The position numbers were made by a program, and so were the translations under genes. From NCBI RefSeq assembly GCF_004804275.1, contig NZ_STGI01000002.1, forward strand, positions 248,001 through 312,000: DNA of 64,000 nucleotides. The letters run 5' to 3'. This DNA comes from Herbaspirillum sp. ST 5-3. GTDB lineage: Bacteria; Pseudomonadota; Gammaproteobacteria; Burkholderiales; Burkholderiaceae_D. Shown in pieces: positions 16,851 through 26,501 of this stretch (its first letter is position 1; each line of letters starts with the position of its first letter). The notes under the pieces were generated by a model, which saw only the letters and a list, made by a program, of their open reading frames with translations, was not told the DNA's origin and ran no database searches.

Positions 16851-17942
16851 ATGAAAACCAAACTCATCCTCCTCGGTGCCGGCAAGATCGGCGACGCGAT
16901 CCTGAACCTGCTGTCGCATTCGGGCGATTACCAACTGACGGTTGCCGACCGTGATCCGCAACGGCTTGCCCATGTGCAGGCAATGCGCTTTCCCGATGTC
17001 GCGGTCGTGCAGGCTGACATCGCCGACGGAAAAACAGTGCTGGAGCTGATCGACGGGCACGACGTCAGCTTGTCCGCGTGTCCCTACTTCCTGACCCCGG
17101 TGATCGCGGCGGCGGCGAAAAAAGCAGGCTCGCATTATTTCGACCTCACCGAAGACGTGGAGAGCACGCGCGTGGTGAAGCAACTGGCCGAAGGGGCCTT
17201 CACCGCCTTCATGCCGCAGTGCGGCCTCGCGCCCGGCTTCATCTCGATCGTCGCCAACGACGTCGCCAGCCGCTTCGACACCCTGCGCGACGTGCACATG
17301 CGGGTCGGCGCGCTGCCGACGTTTCCGAGCAATGCGCTGAAGTACAACCTGACCTGGAGCACCGACGGTCTGATCAATGAATACTGCAATCCCTGCGAAG
17401 CGATTGTTGACGGGCAGTTGCGCGAGGTGTCGGCGCTGGAGGAGGTCGAGCATTTCTCGCTCGACGGCATCGACTACGAGGCGTTCAATACCTCGGGCGG
17501 TCTCGGCACACTGTGCGAAAGCCTGGCGGGCAAGGTGCAGAATCTGAACTACAAGACGGTGCGCTATCCGGGTCATCGCGATATCATCAAGATGCTGGTG
17601 CGCGATCTGCAGCTGGGCTTGCTCGACCGCCGCCCGATCCTGAAGGAAGTCCTGGAGACAGCGATACCGATCACCCGGCAGGATGTGGTGCTGGTGTTCA
17701 CCAGCGTGTGCGGCATGCGCGAGGGCAGGCTGGAGCAGGAGACCTACGCGAAGAAGATCTACAGCCAGCAGGTGAATGGCCAATTGTTGTCCGCCATCCA
17801 GATCACGACGGCAGCCGGAATCTGCACGATGGTGGATCTGGTGATGCAGGGCAAGCTGCCGAAGGCGGGCTTGATCCGGCAGGAACAGGCGAAGCTGAGC
17901 GATTTCCTGGACAACCGCTTCGGCCGTTTCTATGCCGCCTGA
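16851..17942 (+). CDS. Saccharopine dehydrogenase family protein, probable lysine 6-dehydrogenase
   Basis: The 363-residue protein has an N-terminal Rossmann fold (KLILLGAGKIG, residues 4-14) and a saccharopine dehydrogenase-type C-terminal domain (about 115-340). Length and placement directly before an aminoadipate-semialdehyde dehydrogenase suggest it oxidatively deaminates the epsilon-amino group of lysine to 2-aminoadipate 6-semialdehyde, or cleaves saccharopine; the former is preferred because no saccharopine-forming partner is nearby. ATG 16851 follows a GGAGG box at 8 bases; an earlier ATG at 16836 overlaps that box. It is the first gene of the catabolic operon, divergent from the Lrp regulator. 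Confidence 0.8.
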   Translation: MKTKLILLGAGKIGDAILNLLSHSGDYQLTVADRDPQRLAHVQAMRFPDVAVVQADIADGKTVLELIDGHDVSLSACPYFLTPVIAAAAKKAGSHYFDLTEDVESTRVVKQLAEGAFTAFMPQCGLAPGFISIVANDVASRFDTLRDVHMRVGALPTFPSNALKYNLTWSTDGLINEYCNPCEAIVDGQLREVSALEEVEHFSLDGIDYEAFNTSGGLGTLCESLAGKVQNLNYKTVRYPGHRDIIKMLVRDLQLGLLDRRPILKEVLETAIPITRQDVVLVFTSVCGMREGRLEQETYAKKIYSQQVNGQLLSAIQITTAAGICTMVDLVMQGKLPKAGLIRQEQAKLSDFLDNRFGRFYAA

Positions 17943-17972
17943 TTCTATGCCACCTGATAAAGGAGCAGTCGA

Positions 17973-19478
17973 ATGGAATCCGTAACGCACTTATTCGCTG
18001 AACTCGGCGTCGATCTGACGCCATACCAGGGCAGAAGCCTGCACAGCATCAGCCCGATCGATGGCGAGACGCTGGCCGGCTTGCACGCCGACACGCCGCA
18101 TCATGTGAAGGAAAAAATCGCGCGCGCCCACGCCGCATTCGGCCAGTGGCGCGTAGTTCCGGCGCCGCGGCGCGGGGAACTGATCCGTTTGTTCGGCGAG
18201 GAGTTGCGCACGCACAAGGAAGCGCTCGGCAAGCTGGTGACGATGGAAGCCGGCAAGATCCTGCAAGAAGGACTGGGCGAAGTGCAGGAAATGATCGACA
18301 TCTGCGACTTCGCCGTCGGCCTGTCGCGCCAGTTGTATGGATTGACGATCGCGTCCGAGCGGCCGGGCCATCGGATGATGGAAACCTGGCACCCGCTCGG
18401 CGTGGTCGGCGTGATCTCCGCGTTCAATTTTCCGGTGGCCGTGTGGTCTTGGAATGCCGCGCTGGCCTTCATCTGCGGAGACAGTGTGGTATGGAAACCC
18501 TCCGAGAAGACGCCTCTGACGGCGATCGCCGTGCAGGAACTGTTTGGCAAGGCAATGCGACGCTTTGGCGCCGACGCGCCGCAGGGTTTGTCGGAATTGA
18601 TCATCGGCGGACGCGAAGTGGGGCAGGAACTGGTGGACGACGCGCGCGTGCCGCTGGTCAGCGCCACCGGCAGTACGCGCATGGGCCGCGCGGTCGCGGA
18701 ACGCTGCGCGCAACGGCTTGCACGCTCCATCCTGGAACTGGGCGGGAACAATGCGATGATCGTCGCTCCCAGCGCCGAGCTGGAACTTGCGACACGCGCC
18801 ATCGTATTCTCCGCGGTCGGCACCGCCGGCCAGCGCTGCACGACCTTGCGTCGCCTGTTCGTGCATGACAGCGTGTACGACACGCTGGTGCCGCGCCTCA
18901 AGAAAATTTATGCATCGCTGCCTGTCGGGAATCCGCTGCTGAAAGAGACCTTGGTCGGGCCACTGATCGACGGCGCCGCGTTCGACGGCATGCAAATTGC
19001 GCTGGACAGGGCCCGCTCGGAAAACGGCCAGGTGTTCGGCGGCGAGCGTGTGCAGATCGCGGAATGCGAGACCGCGTACTACGTCCGTCCGGCGCTGGTG
19101 GAAATGCCGGCGCAAACGACCGTCATGCATCATGAAACCTTCGCGCCAATACTATATGTGGTGCGCTATCAAACGCTGGACCAGGCCATCGCCTGGAACA
19201 ATGAGGTGCCGCAGGGCCTGTCGTCGAGCATCTTCACCACCGATCTGCGCGAAGCGGAGCGGTTCATGTCGTCAAGCGGCAGCGATTGCGGCATCGCCAA
19301 CGTGAACATCGGTCCGAGCGGCGCGGAAATCGGCGGCGCGTTCGGCGGCGAAAAGGAGACCGGCGGCGGCCGCGAATCGGGTTCGGATGCGTGGAAGGCA
19401 TATATGCGGCGCGCGACCAACACAGTCAACTACAGCCACGCATTACCGCTGGCGCAGGGAATCAATTTTGATTTTTGA
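17973..19478 (+). CDS. amaB: L-2-aminoadipate-6-semialdehyde / piperideine-6-carboxylate dehydrogenase (ALDH7)
   Basis: The 501-residue NAD-dependent dehydrogenase has ELGGNN (Glu255) and GQRC (Cys289). The C-terminal [19 protein letters not shown] signature (about 449-467) is specific to the ALDH7/antiquitin group, which converts aminoadipate semialdehyde to 2-aminoadipate. It sits 30 bases after the lysine dehydrogenase-like gene, and the pair would carry lysine to 2-aminoadipate. AGGAG lies upstream of ATG 17973. The next gene begins 44 bases later. Confidence 0.9.
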   Translation: MESVTHLFAELGVDLTPYQGRSLHSISPIDGETLAGLHADTPHHVKEKIARAHAAFGQWRVVPAPRRGELIRLFGEELRTHKEALGKLVTMEAGKILQEGLGEVQEMIDICDFAVGLSRQLYGLTIASERPGHRMMETWHPLGVVGVISAFNFPVAVWSWNAALAFICGDSVVWKPSEKTPLTAIAVQELFGKAMRRFGADAPQGLSELIIGGREVGQELVDDARVPLVSATGSTRMGRAVAERCAQRLARSILELGGNNAMIVAPSAELELATRAIVFSAVGTAGQRCTTLRRLFVHDSVYDTLVPRLKKIYASLPVGNPLLKETLVGPLIDGAAFDGMQIALDRARSENGQVFGGERVQIAECETAYYVRPALVEMPAQTTVMHHETFAPILYVVRYQTLDQAIAWNNEVPQGLSSSIFTTDLREAERFMSSSGSDCGIANVNIGPSGAEIGGAFGGEKETGGGRESGSDAWKAYMRRATNTVNYSHALPLAQGINFDF

Positions 19479-19522
19479 AGCGGGCGGCGTTGGCCTTGTC
19501 ATTGGAAGAACAATCAAACACA

Positions 19523-20791
19523 ATGGAAAATGGAATGACTGCAACGCAGCGACTTGATGCAAAGGCAATGTCCGATGCCGAGCCTGTCACACGGAAAACT
19601 TTTGACGAGGTGATGGTGCCGGTCTACGCACCGAGCGCGATGGTGCCGGTGCGCGCGCATGGCCTCGATCTGTGGGATCAGGAAGGCAAGCACTATCTCG
19701 ATTTCACCGCAGGCATCGGCGTGACCAGCCTGGGGCATGCCCATCCGGCGGTCGTCGAGACGCTGTGCACGCAGGCGGAAAAGCTATGGCATGTGGGCAA
19801 CGGCTACACCAACGAACCGGTGCTGCAACTGGCGCGCGCACTGACCTCGGCCACCTTCGCGGACCGCGCGTTCTTCTGCAACTCCGGCGCGGAGGCGAAT
19901 GAGGCGGCGTTCAAGCTGGCGCGCAAATATGCTCACACGCGCTTCGGTCCGTCCAAATCGCGCATCGTGTCCTGCGTCAATGCCTTCCATGGACGCACAT
20001 TGTTCACCGTCTCGGTCGGCGGCCAGCCGAAATACACCGAGGGTTACGAGCCGTTGCCGGCGGAGTTGCTGCACATTCCGTTCAATGACATCGACGCCGC
20101 GCGCGCCGCAATCGGCGACGATGTTTGCGCACTTGTCGTGGAGCCGGTGCAGGGCGAGGGCGGGGTGCTTCCGGCGGATGCGGAATATCTGAAGGCATTG
20201 CGCGCACTCTGTGACGCGCACGGCGCCTTGCTGATCTTCGACGAAGTGCAATGCGGCATGGGCCGCACTGGCGACCTGTTCGCCTACATGGGCTACGGTG
20301 TCACGCCGGATATCCTGACTTCCGCCAAGGCGCTCGGCAACGGTTACCCGGTCGGCGCGATGCTCACTACCGACGACGTGGCGAGCGCATTCACGGTCGG
20401 CGCACATGGCACGACATACGGCGGCAATCCCCTGGCGGCATCGGTCGCGCTGAAGGTGCTGCAAACCATCAATACGCCGGATTTCCTGGCGCGCGTGAAG
20501 CAGGCTTCGGTGACGCTGGTGCAAAAGCTGGAAGCGATCAAGCACGATTATCCGCAGGTATTCGCCCAGGTGCGTGGCAGGGGGCTGATGCTCGGCATGG
20601 TGCTGACCGACGCCTGGCGCGGCAAGGCCAAGGACATCACCAAGGCAGCCGAAACCCAGGGATTGATGCTGCTGATCGCCGGCCCGGACGTTGTGCGCCT
20701 GCTGCCGGCGCTGGTGGTGAGCGATGCGCAGATCGAGGACGCACAGATTCGCTTGCGGCGCGCGCTCGACGTCGTGCTGTCCGCGCAATGA
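19523..20791 (+). CDS. astC: Succinylornithine/acetylornithine transaminase AstC
   Basis: A class III PLP aminotransferase of the ArgD/AstC group, with the PLP lysine in [10 protein letters not shown], the [12 protein letters not shown] aspartate motif and the FHGRTL segment. In the AST pathway it transfers the amino group of succinylornithine to 2-oxoglutarate. Downstream ast genes show the catabolic rather than biosynthetic role. Three starts are possible: ATG 19523 (used here, 422 aa), 19535 and 19568; the last aligns best with the N-terminus of E. coli AstC (MSxPxTRxxFDExMxPVYAP). The frame is also open from a TTG at 19475 that touches the previous stop. Confidence 0.92.
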   Translation: MENGMTATQRLDAKAMSDAEPVTRKTFDEVMVPVYAPSAMVPVRAHGLDLWDQEGKHYLDFTAGIGVTSLGHAHPAVVETLCTQAEKLWHVGNGYTNEPVLQLARALTSATFADRAFFCNSGAEANEAAFKLARKYAHTRFGPSKSRIVSCVNAFHGRTLFTVSVGGQPKYTEGYEPLPAELLHIPFNDIDAARAAIGDDVCALVVEPVQGEGGVLPADAEYLKALRALCDAHGALLIFDEVQCGMGRTGDLFAYMGYGVTPDILTSAKALGNGYPVGAMLTTDDVASAFTVGAHGTTYGGNPLAASVALKVLQTINTPDFLARVKQASVTLVQKLEAIKHDYPQVFAQVRGRGLMLGMVLTDAWRGKAKDITKAAETQGLMLLIAGPDVVRLLPALVVSDAQIEDAQIRLRRALDVVLSAQ

Positions 20792-20823
20792 GGGGACGCG
20801 TCGGCTATTGATGGGAGAACTCC

Positions 20824-21855
20824 GTGTTCGTGGTCCGGCCCGCAGCAAGCTCAGACATTCCGGCACTTGAAGCCTTGGCGTCGATGGTAACGCCCGGCGT
20901 GCACACCTTGCCGAGAACGCGCAGCACGATAGAAAGCGCGGTGGAGCGGTCGAATGCCTCGTTCGCGGCGCACCCCGATACGCCGTCGACGGAAGCCTAC
21001 CTGTTCGTGCTGGAGTCGGCGGTCGACCAGCCGCTTGCCGGCACGGCGGCGATTTCCGCCACGGCCGGCGCGAGTGGTACTTTCTTTGCATTCCGCAACG
21101 ACGTGTTGAGCCAGGTATCGCGCGACCTGAATATCAGTCACAACGTGCACGCACTGAGCCTGTGCTCGGACTTGACCGGGCATTCGCAACTGTCCGGCTT
21201 TTACCTGCGCGAGCGACGCCGGGCAGGAGCCGAGGCCGCATTGCTGTCGCGCGCGCGGCTGTTGTTCGCGGCGGTCGCACCACGCCGTTTCAGTGAAAAA
21301 TTCTTTGTGTCCATGCCGGGCATTACCGATGCCGACGGCAGCTCGCCGTTCTGGGAAGCGCTGGGGCGCAAGTTCTTCCAGATGGATTTCCTGCAGGCCG
21401 AACGCATGATCGAAGGCGCGCGCAATCGCACCCTGATCGTCGAGCTGATGCCTCCCTATCCGGTGTATGTGCCGCTGCTTCCTGCCGAGGCGCAGGACGC
21501 CCTGGGACAGGTGCATGGTGAAGGCGAATTGCCGTTCCGGCTCCTGACCGAGGAAGGCTTCGAGCACGACGCCTATGTCGACATTTTTGACGGCGGTCCG
21601 ATCCTGTGCGCGCGCAGGAATGCCTTGCGATCGTTCTCCCGTTCGATGCCGCGCATCGTCACCGACGAGGCAGGCAAGGCAGCCCGCGCAAGCCGCGGCA
21701 TGTACCTGATTGCCACGGCGCGCGACGAGCACTTCCGGGCCATCCTGGCCGAATGCGCTTCTCCCAGGCTGTCGGACAGCATCACGCTCACCCAGGAGGC
21801 GATGCGCGGCCTGGATGTGGTGAAGGGCGATTCCGTGTTGTGTGTGAAGCTATGA
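20824..21855 (+). CDS. aruF: Arginine/ornithine succinyltransferase, alpha subunit
   Basis: The 343-residue GNAT-fold enzyme of the AstA family starts at GTG with GGGAGAAC upstream. Family blocks are visible: LNISHNVHALSLCSDLTG (about 100-117), SPFWEALGRKFFQMDF and VDIFDGGPIL. Together with the next gene it forms the two-subunit succinyltransferase of arginine catabolism known from Pseudomonas, moving succinyl from succinyl-CoA to arginine. It is 33 bases after astC and its stop overlaps the reading region of the next gene. Confidence 0.93.
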   Translation: MFVVRPAASSDIPALEALASMVTPGVHTLPRTRSTIESAVERSNASFAAHPDTPSTEAYLFVLESAVDQPLAGTAAISATAGASGTFFAFRNDVLSQVSRDLNISHNVHALSLCSDLTGHSQLSGFYLRERRRAGAEAALLSRARLLFAAVAPRRFSEKFFVSMPGITDADGSSPFWEALGRKFFQMDFLQAERMIEGARNRTLIVELMPPYPVYVPLLPAEAQDALGQVHGEGELPFRLLTEEGFEHDAYVDIFDGGPILCARRNALRSFSRSMPRIVTDEAGKAARASRGMYLIATARDEHFRAILAECASPRLSDSITLTQEAMRGLDVVKGDSVLCVKL

Positions 21856-21863
21856 GGCCGACG

Positions 21864-22910
21864 ATGCCAAAGCTGGTAGTCCGCGCCATCCGGGAACAGG
21901 ATCTGGACGGCCTGCTGGCGCTGGCGCAACGGGTCGGTTCCGGCATGACCACATTCAAGCCGGACCGCCTGGCGCTGCGGCTGAGGGTTGAAGTCGCCTG
22001 CGCTTCGTTCGCCGCGCAGATTGCGCCGACGCAGCGCGATTATCTGTTCGTGATGGAAGATGTCGAGGCAGCGCGGGTGGTCGGCGTCTGCGCGATCAAG
22101 AGCGCGGTCGGCCTGGTCGACCCGTTCTACAACTACCGCATCGGCACCCTGGTGCATTCCAGCAAGGAGCTGAACGTCTTCTCCCGCATGGACACGCTCT
22201 ACCTGTCCAATGACCTGACCGGATGCGCGGAATTGTGCTCGCTCTTCCTGCATCCCGATTACCGCGTCGGCAACAATGGCAAGCTCTTGTCGCGCAGTCG
22301 CTTCATGTTCATCGCGCAGTTTCCGCATCTGTTTCCGGAAAAGCTGATCGCGGAAATGCGCGGCTATCAGACGCCGGAAGGCCGTTCGCCGTTCTGGGAC
22401 AGTCTCGGTCATCATTTCTTCCAGATGGATTTCGACCGCGCGGACGATCTCACCAGCCTCGGCAAGAAATCCTTCATCGCAGAACTGATGCCGCGCCATC
22501 CGCTGTATGTCGCCTATCTGCCGCAGGAGGCGCAGGACGTGATCGGGCGCGTGCATGTCGATACTGCGCCAGCGCGCCACCTGCTTGAACAGGAAGGCAT
22601 GCACTACGAAGGTTATGTCGATATTTTCGACGCCGGCCCGGTCTTGCAGGCCCGCGTCGGCGAGTTGCGCGCATTGCGCGACAGCGACTTGTTCACTGTT
22701 GAAACCGGCAACGCGACAAAGGCCGAATCGCCATCGCTCGTAGCGAGCACGGCGATGCAGGATTTTCGCGTGATCGTGGCCGATGTCAATCCGAACGCCG
22801 GCAGCATTATGTTGTCGGAGGATCAGCAGGTACTGTTAGGCTGCGGCGACGGCGACGGCGATGTCGTGCGCTGCATGTCCCTTAACCCGAGGAAGAGTCC
22901 TCATGCATAG
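21864..22910 (+). CDS. astA: Arginine N-succinyltransferase, beta subunit (AstA/AruG)
   Basis: The 348-residue protein is a paralogue of the preceding gene and closer to E. coli AstA: YNYRIGTLVHSSKELNVFSRM, GCAELCSLFLHPDYR, SPFWDSLGHHFFQMDF and YVDIFDAGPVLQ blocks are in order. ATG 21864 has GAGG 6 bases upstream; ATG 21852 overlaps the aruF stop and is an alternative. The end of the gene overlaps astD by 8 bases. It catalyses the first step of the AST pathway with AruF. Confidence 0.93.
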   Translation: MPKLVVRAIREQDLDGLLALAQRVGSGMTTFKPDRLALRLRVEVACASFAAQIAPTQRDYLFVMEDVEAARVVGVCAIKSAVGLVDPFYNYRIGTLVHSSKELNVFSRMDTLYLSNDLTGCAELCSLFLHPDYRVGNNGKLLSRSRFMFIAQFPHLFPEKLIAEMRGYQTPEGRSPFWDSLGHHFFQMDFDRADDLTSLGKKSFIAELMPRHPLYVAYLPQEAQDVIGRVHVDTAPARHLLEQEGMHYEGYVDIFDAGPVLQARVGELRALRDSDLFTVETGNATKAESPSLVASTAMQDFRVIVADVNPNAGSIMLSEDQQVLLGCGDGDGDVVRCMSLNPRKSPHA

Positions 22911-24366
22911 TCATTTTCTGAACGGGCAATGGGTAGCCGGCGAAGGTCCGCCGCTTCTTGTGCACAATCCGGCCGACGGAATGCAGATATGGAGCGGCAG
23001 GGCTGCCACCGCAACCGAAGTCGATGTCGCCTGCATGTCGGCGCGTGCCGCCTTCGGCAAGTGGGTGATGCAGCCCGTGGATGAACGCGTTGCGATATGC
23101 CAGCGTTTCCGCGATCTGCTGAAGGAGAACAGCGAGGAGCTGGCAAGGCTGATTTCGCTGGAAGTCGGGAAACCCCTGTGGGAATCGCGCACGGAAGTAA
23201 GCACCATGGCCAACAAGATCGACATCTCTGTCCAGGCCTATCATGCGCGCACCGGAGAATCGCTGAGCAAGGTCGCGGATGGCAATGCGGTGCTGCGCCA
23301 CCGACCGCACGGCGTGTTTGCCGTGTTCGGCCCGTACAATTTCCCCGGCCATCTGCCCAACGGCCATATCGTGCCGGCCCTCATTGCCGGCAATACCATC
23401 GTGTTCAAGCCGAGCGAGTACGCGCCGCAAACGGCGATCAAGACCACGGACCTTTGGGAGAAGGCCGGCCTTCCCTATGGGGTGTTGAACCTCGTGAACG
23501 GCGGCCGCGATACTGGCGCGGCGCTCGCGCAGCATCCGCAGCTTGACGGCATCCTGTTCACCGGGAGTTATCAGACCGGCGCGCTGCTGCACAAGCAGTT
23601 TGCCGGCCAGCCGGGCAAGATGCTGGCGCTGGAAATGGGCGGCAACAATGCGCTGGTCGCCTGGGATGTCGGCAACATCGACGCAGCGGTGCATCACGCG
23701 ATTTTTTCCGCGTTCGTCAGCGCGGGGCAGCGCTGTACCTGCGCGCGCCGATTGATTGTCCAGGACTCGCCGCAGGGACAGACCTTGATCGACCGGCTGG
23801 TCGAGGTTGCCGGAAAAATCCGCATCGGAAAATTCGATCAGGAGCCTGCGCCGTTCATGGGTCCGGTGATTGCGGCCCAGGTTGCACGGAAACTGCTGCA
23901 GGCTCAGGATGATTTGATCGCGCGCGGCGGCAAGGCCTTGCTTGCAATGCGATCGCTTGCGGCGGATACAGGGTTCCTTACGCCGGGCATCATTGACGTG
24001 ACAGGCGCGGTGGACGTGCCTGACGAAGAATGGTTCGGGCCGCTGTTGCAGGTGCTGCGCGTTGCCGATTTCGATGCTGCGCTGCATGCCGCCAATGCCA
24101 CGGCCTACGGCCTCGCTGCCGGCTTGCTGTGCGACGATGAAGCGCTGTGGCGGCGCTTCGTGGTGCAGGCGCGCGCAGGCGTCGTCAACTGGAACCGGCC
24201 TACGACCGGTGCGGCCAGCACCGCACCCTTTGGCGGCATCGGCAAGTCAGGCAACCACCGCCCGAGCGCGTATTATGCTGCCGACTACTGCGCCTATCCG
24301 GTCGCCTCGATCGAGAGCAACACGCTCGAGATGCCGAAGAATCTCTCGCCGGGTCTGGCGTTCTGA
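22903..24366 (+). CDS. astD: Succinylglutamate-semialdehyde dehydrogenase AstD
   Basis: The 487-residue NAD-dependent aldehyde dehydrogenase has LEMGGNN (Glu244) and AGQRC (Cys278) in the AstD style, and the family blocks FNFPGHLPNGHIVPAL (about 145-160) and RPTTGA. ATG 22903 follows a GAGGAAGAG box and overlaps astA by 8 bases, so translation is coupled. It oxidises succinylglutamate semialdehyde to succinylglutamate, the fourth AST step. Confidence 0.95.
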   Translation: MHSHFLNGQWVAGEGPPLLVHNPADGMQIWSGRAATATEVDVACMSARAAFGKWVMQPVDERVAICQRFRDLLKENSEELARLISLEVGKPLWESRTEVSTMANKIDISVQAYHARTGESLSKVADGNAVLRHRPHGVFAVFGPYNFPGHLPNGHIVPALIAGNTIVFKPSEYAPQTAIKTTDLWEKAGLPYGVLNLVNGGRDTGAALAQHPQLDGILFTGSYQTGALLHKQFAGQPGKMLALEMGGNNALVAWDVGNIDAAVHHAIFSAFVSAGQRCTCARRLIVQDSPQGQTLIDRLVEVAGKIRIGKFDQEPAPFMGPVIAAQVARKLLQAQDDLIARGGKALLAMRSLAADTGFLTPGIIDVTGAVDVPDEEWFGPLLQVLRVADFDAALHAANATAYGLAAGLLCDDEALWRRFVVQARAGVVNWNRPTTGAASTAPFGGIGKSGNHRPSAYYAADYCAYPVASIESNTLEMPKNLSPGLAF

Positions 24367-24378
24367 AAGAGGGGAACC

Positions 24379-25725
24379 ATGTCGATTGCACGCGAATACA
24401 ACTTCGATGGTCTGGTCGGCCCGTCGCACAATTACGCCGGCCTGTCCTTCGGGAACGTGGCTTCCTCCCGCAACTTCGGCAGCGTGGCCAACCCGAAGCA
24501 AGCGGCGCTGCAGGGGCTCGCCAAGATGCGCGCGCTGGCGTCGCGCGGTTTCGCGCAAGCGGTTCTTCCGCCGCAGCTGCGACCGAACTTCAGCCTGCTG
24601 CGCACCGTCGGCTTCAGCGGCAGCGATGCGGAGGTCATCGCCCGCGCCAGCAGGGACGCGCCCGCCATCCTCGCTTGCGCTTATTCGGCCTCGCCGATGT
24701 GGACCGCCAACGCGGCGACCGTCAGTCCATCCGCCGACACCGCCGATGGACGCACACACTTTACCGTGGCCAATCTGAACAACAAGCTGCATCGGTCTTT
24801 CGAACATGTGGAAACCGAACGCGCCTTGCGCGCCATCTTCGCCGACGAGAAGTTTTTTGCCGTGCATGGAGCGCTGCCGTCGACGCCCGCGTTCGGCGAT
24901 GAAGGTGCCGCAAACCATACGCGCTTGTGCGCCTCATACGGCATGTCGGGCGTGGAAGTGTTCGCCTACGGCCGCGTGGAATTCGAACCCGACGCGCCTG
25001 CTCCCCGGCACTTCCCGGCGCGCCAGACGCTCGAAGCCAGTCAGGCGATCGCCAGACGGCACGGCCTGCACGAGCAGCGCACGATATTCGTCCAGCAAGA
25101 CCCGGCCACCATTGACCAGGGCGTGTTTCATAACGACGTGATCGCCGTCGGCAACGGCAATGTGCTGTTCTATCACCAGCAAGCATTCGTCAACGAGGCC
25201 GAGACGATTTCCGCGCTGCGCAGGGCGATGGAGAACGTGGGGGCGGAATTGCGCCCGATTCGCGTGACGGCAGGCGAAGTCTCGGTCGCCGATGCGGTAT
25301 CGAGCTATCTGTTCAACAGCCAGCTGCTCTACCGGCCGGATGGAAGGATGGTCCTTGTCGTGCCGCAGGAATGCCGCGAGAATCAGGCCGTGTCGCGATA
25401 CCTGCAAAACCTGGTGGAAAGCGAGGATCCGATCGACGAGCTGATCAGCTTCGACCTGCGCCAAAGCATGCGCAACGGCGGCGGACCCGCATGCCTGCGT
25501 CTCCGCGTCGTGCTGAACGACGCGGAGGCGACGGCAATGCATCAGGGCGTGATCATGACCGAGGACTTGCATGGCCAGCTGGTCGCGTGGGTGCAAAGAC
25601 ACTATCGCGACCGCCTGGCGCCGGAGGATCTGGCCGACCCGATGCTCGCGATCGAGATCAGGACTGCGCTCGATGAACTCACCGGGATTCTGCGTCTGCC
25701 CGGTTTATATGACTTTCAGCGGTAA
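24379..25725 (+). CDS. astB: N-succinylarginine dihydrolase AstB
   Basis: The 448-residue protein matches the family length (447 in E. coli) and shows the amidinotransferase-fold catalytic residues Glu175 ([11 protein letters not shown]), His251 ([10 protein letters not shown]) and Cys372 ([11 protein letters not shown]). It hydrolyses succinylarginine to succinylornithine with release of ammonia and CO2. GAGGGGAAC precedes ATG 24379 and the gap to astD is 12 bases. It is convergent with the CZB gene. Confidence 0.96.
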   Translation: MSIAREYNFDGLVGPSHNYAGLSFGNVASSRNFGSVANPKQAALQGLAKMRALASRGFAQAVLPPQLRPNFSLLRTVGFSGSDAEVIARASRDAPAILACAYSASPMWTANAATVSPSADTADGRTHFTVANLNNKLHRSFEHVETERALRAIFADEKFFAVHGALPSTPAFGDEGAANHTRLCASYGMSGVEVFAYGRVEFEPDAPAPRHFPARQTLEASQAIARRHGLHEQRTIFVQQDPATIDQGVFHNDVIAVGNGNVLFYHQQAFVNEAETISALRRAMENVGAELRPIRVTAGEVSVADAVSSYLFNSQLLYRPDGRMVLVVPQECRENQAVSRYLQNLVESEDPIDELISFDLRQSMRNGGGPACLRLRVVLNDAEATAMHQGVIMTEDLHGQLVAWVQRHYRDRLAPEDLADPMLAIEIRTALDELTGILRLPGLYDFQR

Positions 25726-25749
25726 GTAGAAATAGCGCAAAGGTTCCGC

Positions 25750-26124
25750 TCATGCGGCATGCTTCGCCGCATCGCGTGTCGAGATCACCTTTTTCAGTCG
25801 CAGCAGCGCGCTTACCACGTCGGTCGATGCCGCAGAGTAGGTTGGCGACGAAAGCATCCGCTCGGCTTCGTCATACTTTTGCCAGTTGATCAGGCTGGCA
25901 ACCTTGCCCGCCTCGACATGGAAATCGCGATGCTTTGCAATGACCTGGGCGAATTCCGAAACATGGCCATGCGCAGCCTTGCCTTCGGCGTGCAGCCATT
26001 TGCCGAGCTCGCAGCAATTGTCCTTGCAGATCGAGGCTACATCCATTTGCTCTTTTTTCGTAATAGCGGCACGGAACTTCACCTTCCATTCCGCATGCTT
26101 GCCTGCTGCGCTTTCGAGATCCAT
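25750..26124 (-). CDS. Stand-alone CZB (chemoreceptor zinc-binding) domain protein
   Basis: The 124-residue protein is essentially a single CZB domain: a His near the start (GKHAEWKVKF), the core CCELGKWLHAEG, and HRDFHVEAGKVA, giving the 3-His/1-Cys zinc site. CZB domains sense zinc or oxidants in chemoreceptors and cyclases, but this one lacks any attached output domain or membrane segment. ATG 26124 has GAGG 6 bases upstream; the open frame to 26208 is less likely. It lies on the opposite strand between astB and astE, an unusual interruption of the AST cluster. Confidence 0.82.
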   Translation of the reverse strand: MDLESAAGKHAEWKVKFRAAITKKEQMDVASICKDNCCELGKWLHAEGKAAHGHVSEFAQVIAKHRDFHVEAGKVASLINWQKYDEAERMLSSPTYSAASTDVVSALLRLKKVISTRDAAKHAA

Positions 26125-26501
26125 TTTCATCCTCGTAAAAGTATGTCCGCTGTCGAGATAGTTCGACCGGCTCTGCATCGATAGACGCAAATTGCATACC
26201 AGATACAAACTGTTGCATATTGTTGGGCGAAAGCCTCGGCGAGATGCCTCTGCCTCATCATTTCAACTGAACTTGTTCCCGAAAACGGGACGATACTTCT
26301 CGGTCAGCGGAATAAAGGTATTGGCAATGCGTCAATTTTTGGATCCAGGACAAGAAAACGACGCGGCCTGTACACGGCTGTGCACCACGTGCAAAATGTC
26401 CTTGTGCACCTTGCGCTTGGAGAGGGGCTGGCAGGCTTGCTTGTCCAGGAACGGAGCGAAATGGCAAGGCAGATGACCCAACAGAGCGGACCCGGATCAA
26501 T
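26125..26501. other. 377-bp region between the CZB gene and astE
   Basis: This holds the divergent promoters of the CZB gene and astE. A 94-codon open frame at 26192-26476 has no ribosome site and reads like non-coding translation, so it is not called. GTGCAC occurs twice near 26380-26405. No terminator or known site is recognised. Confidence 0.45.

Noticed and set aside
26192-26476. 94-codon frame upstream of astE
   Set aside because: No ribosome site, atypical amino-acid composition, and it would cover the divergent promoters.
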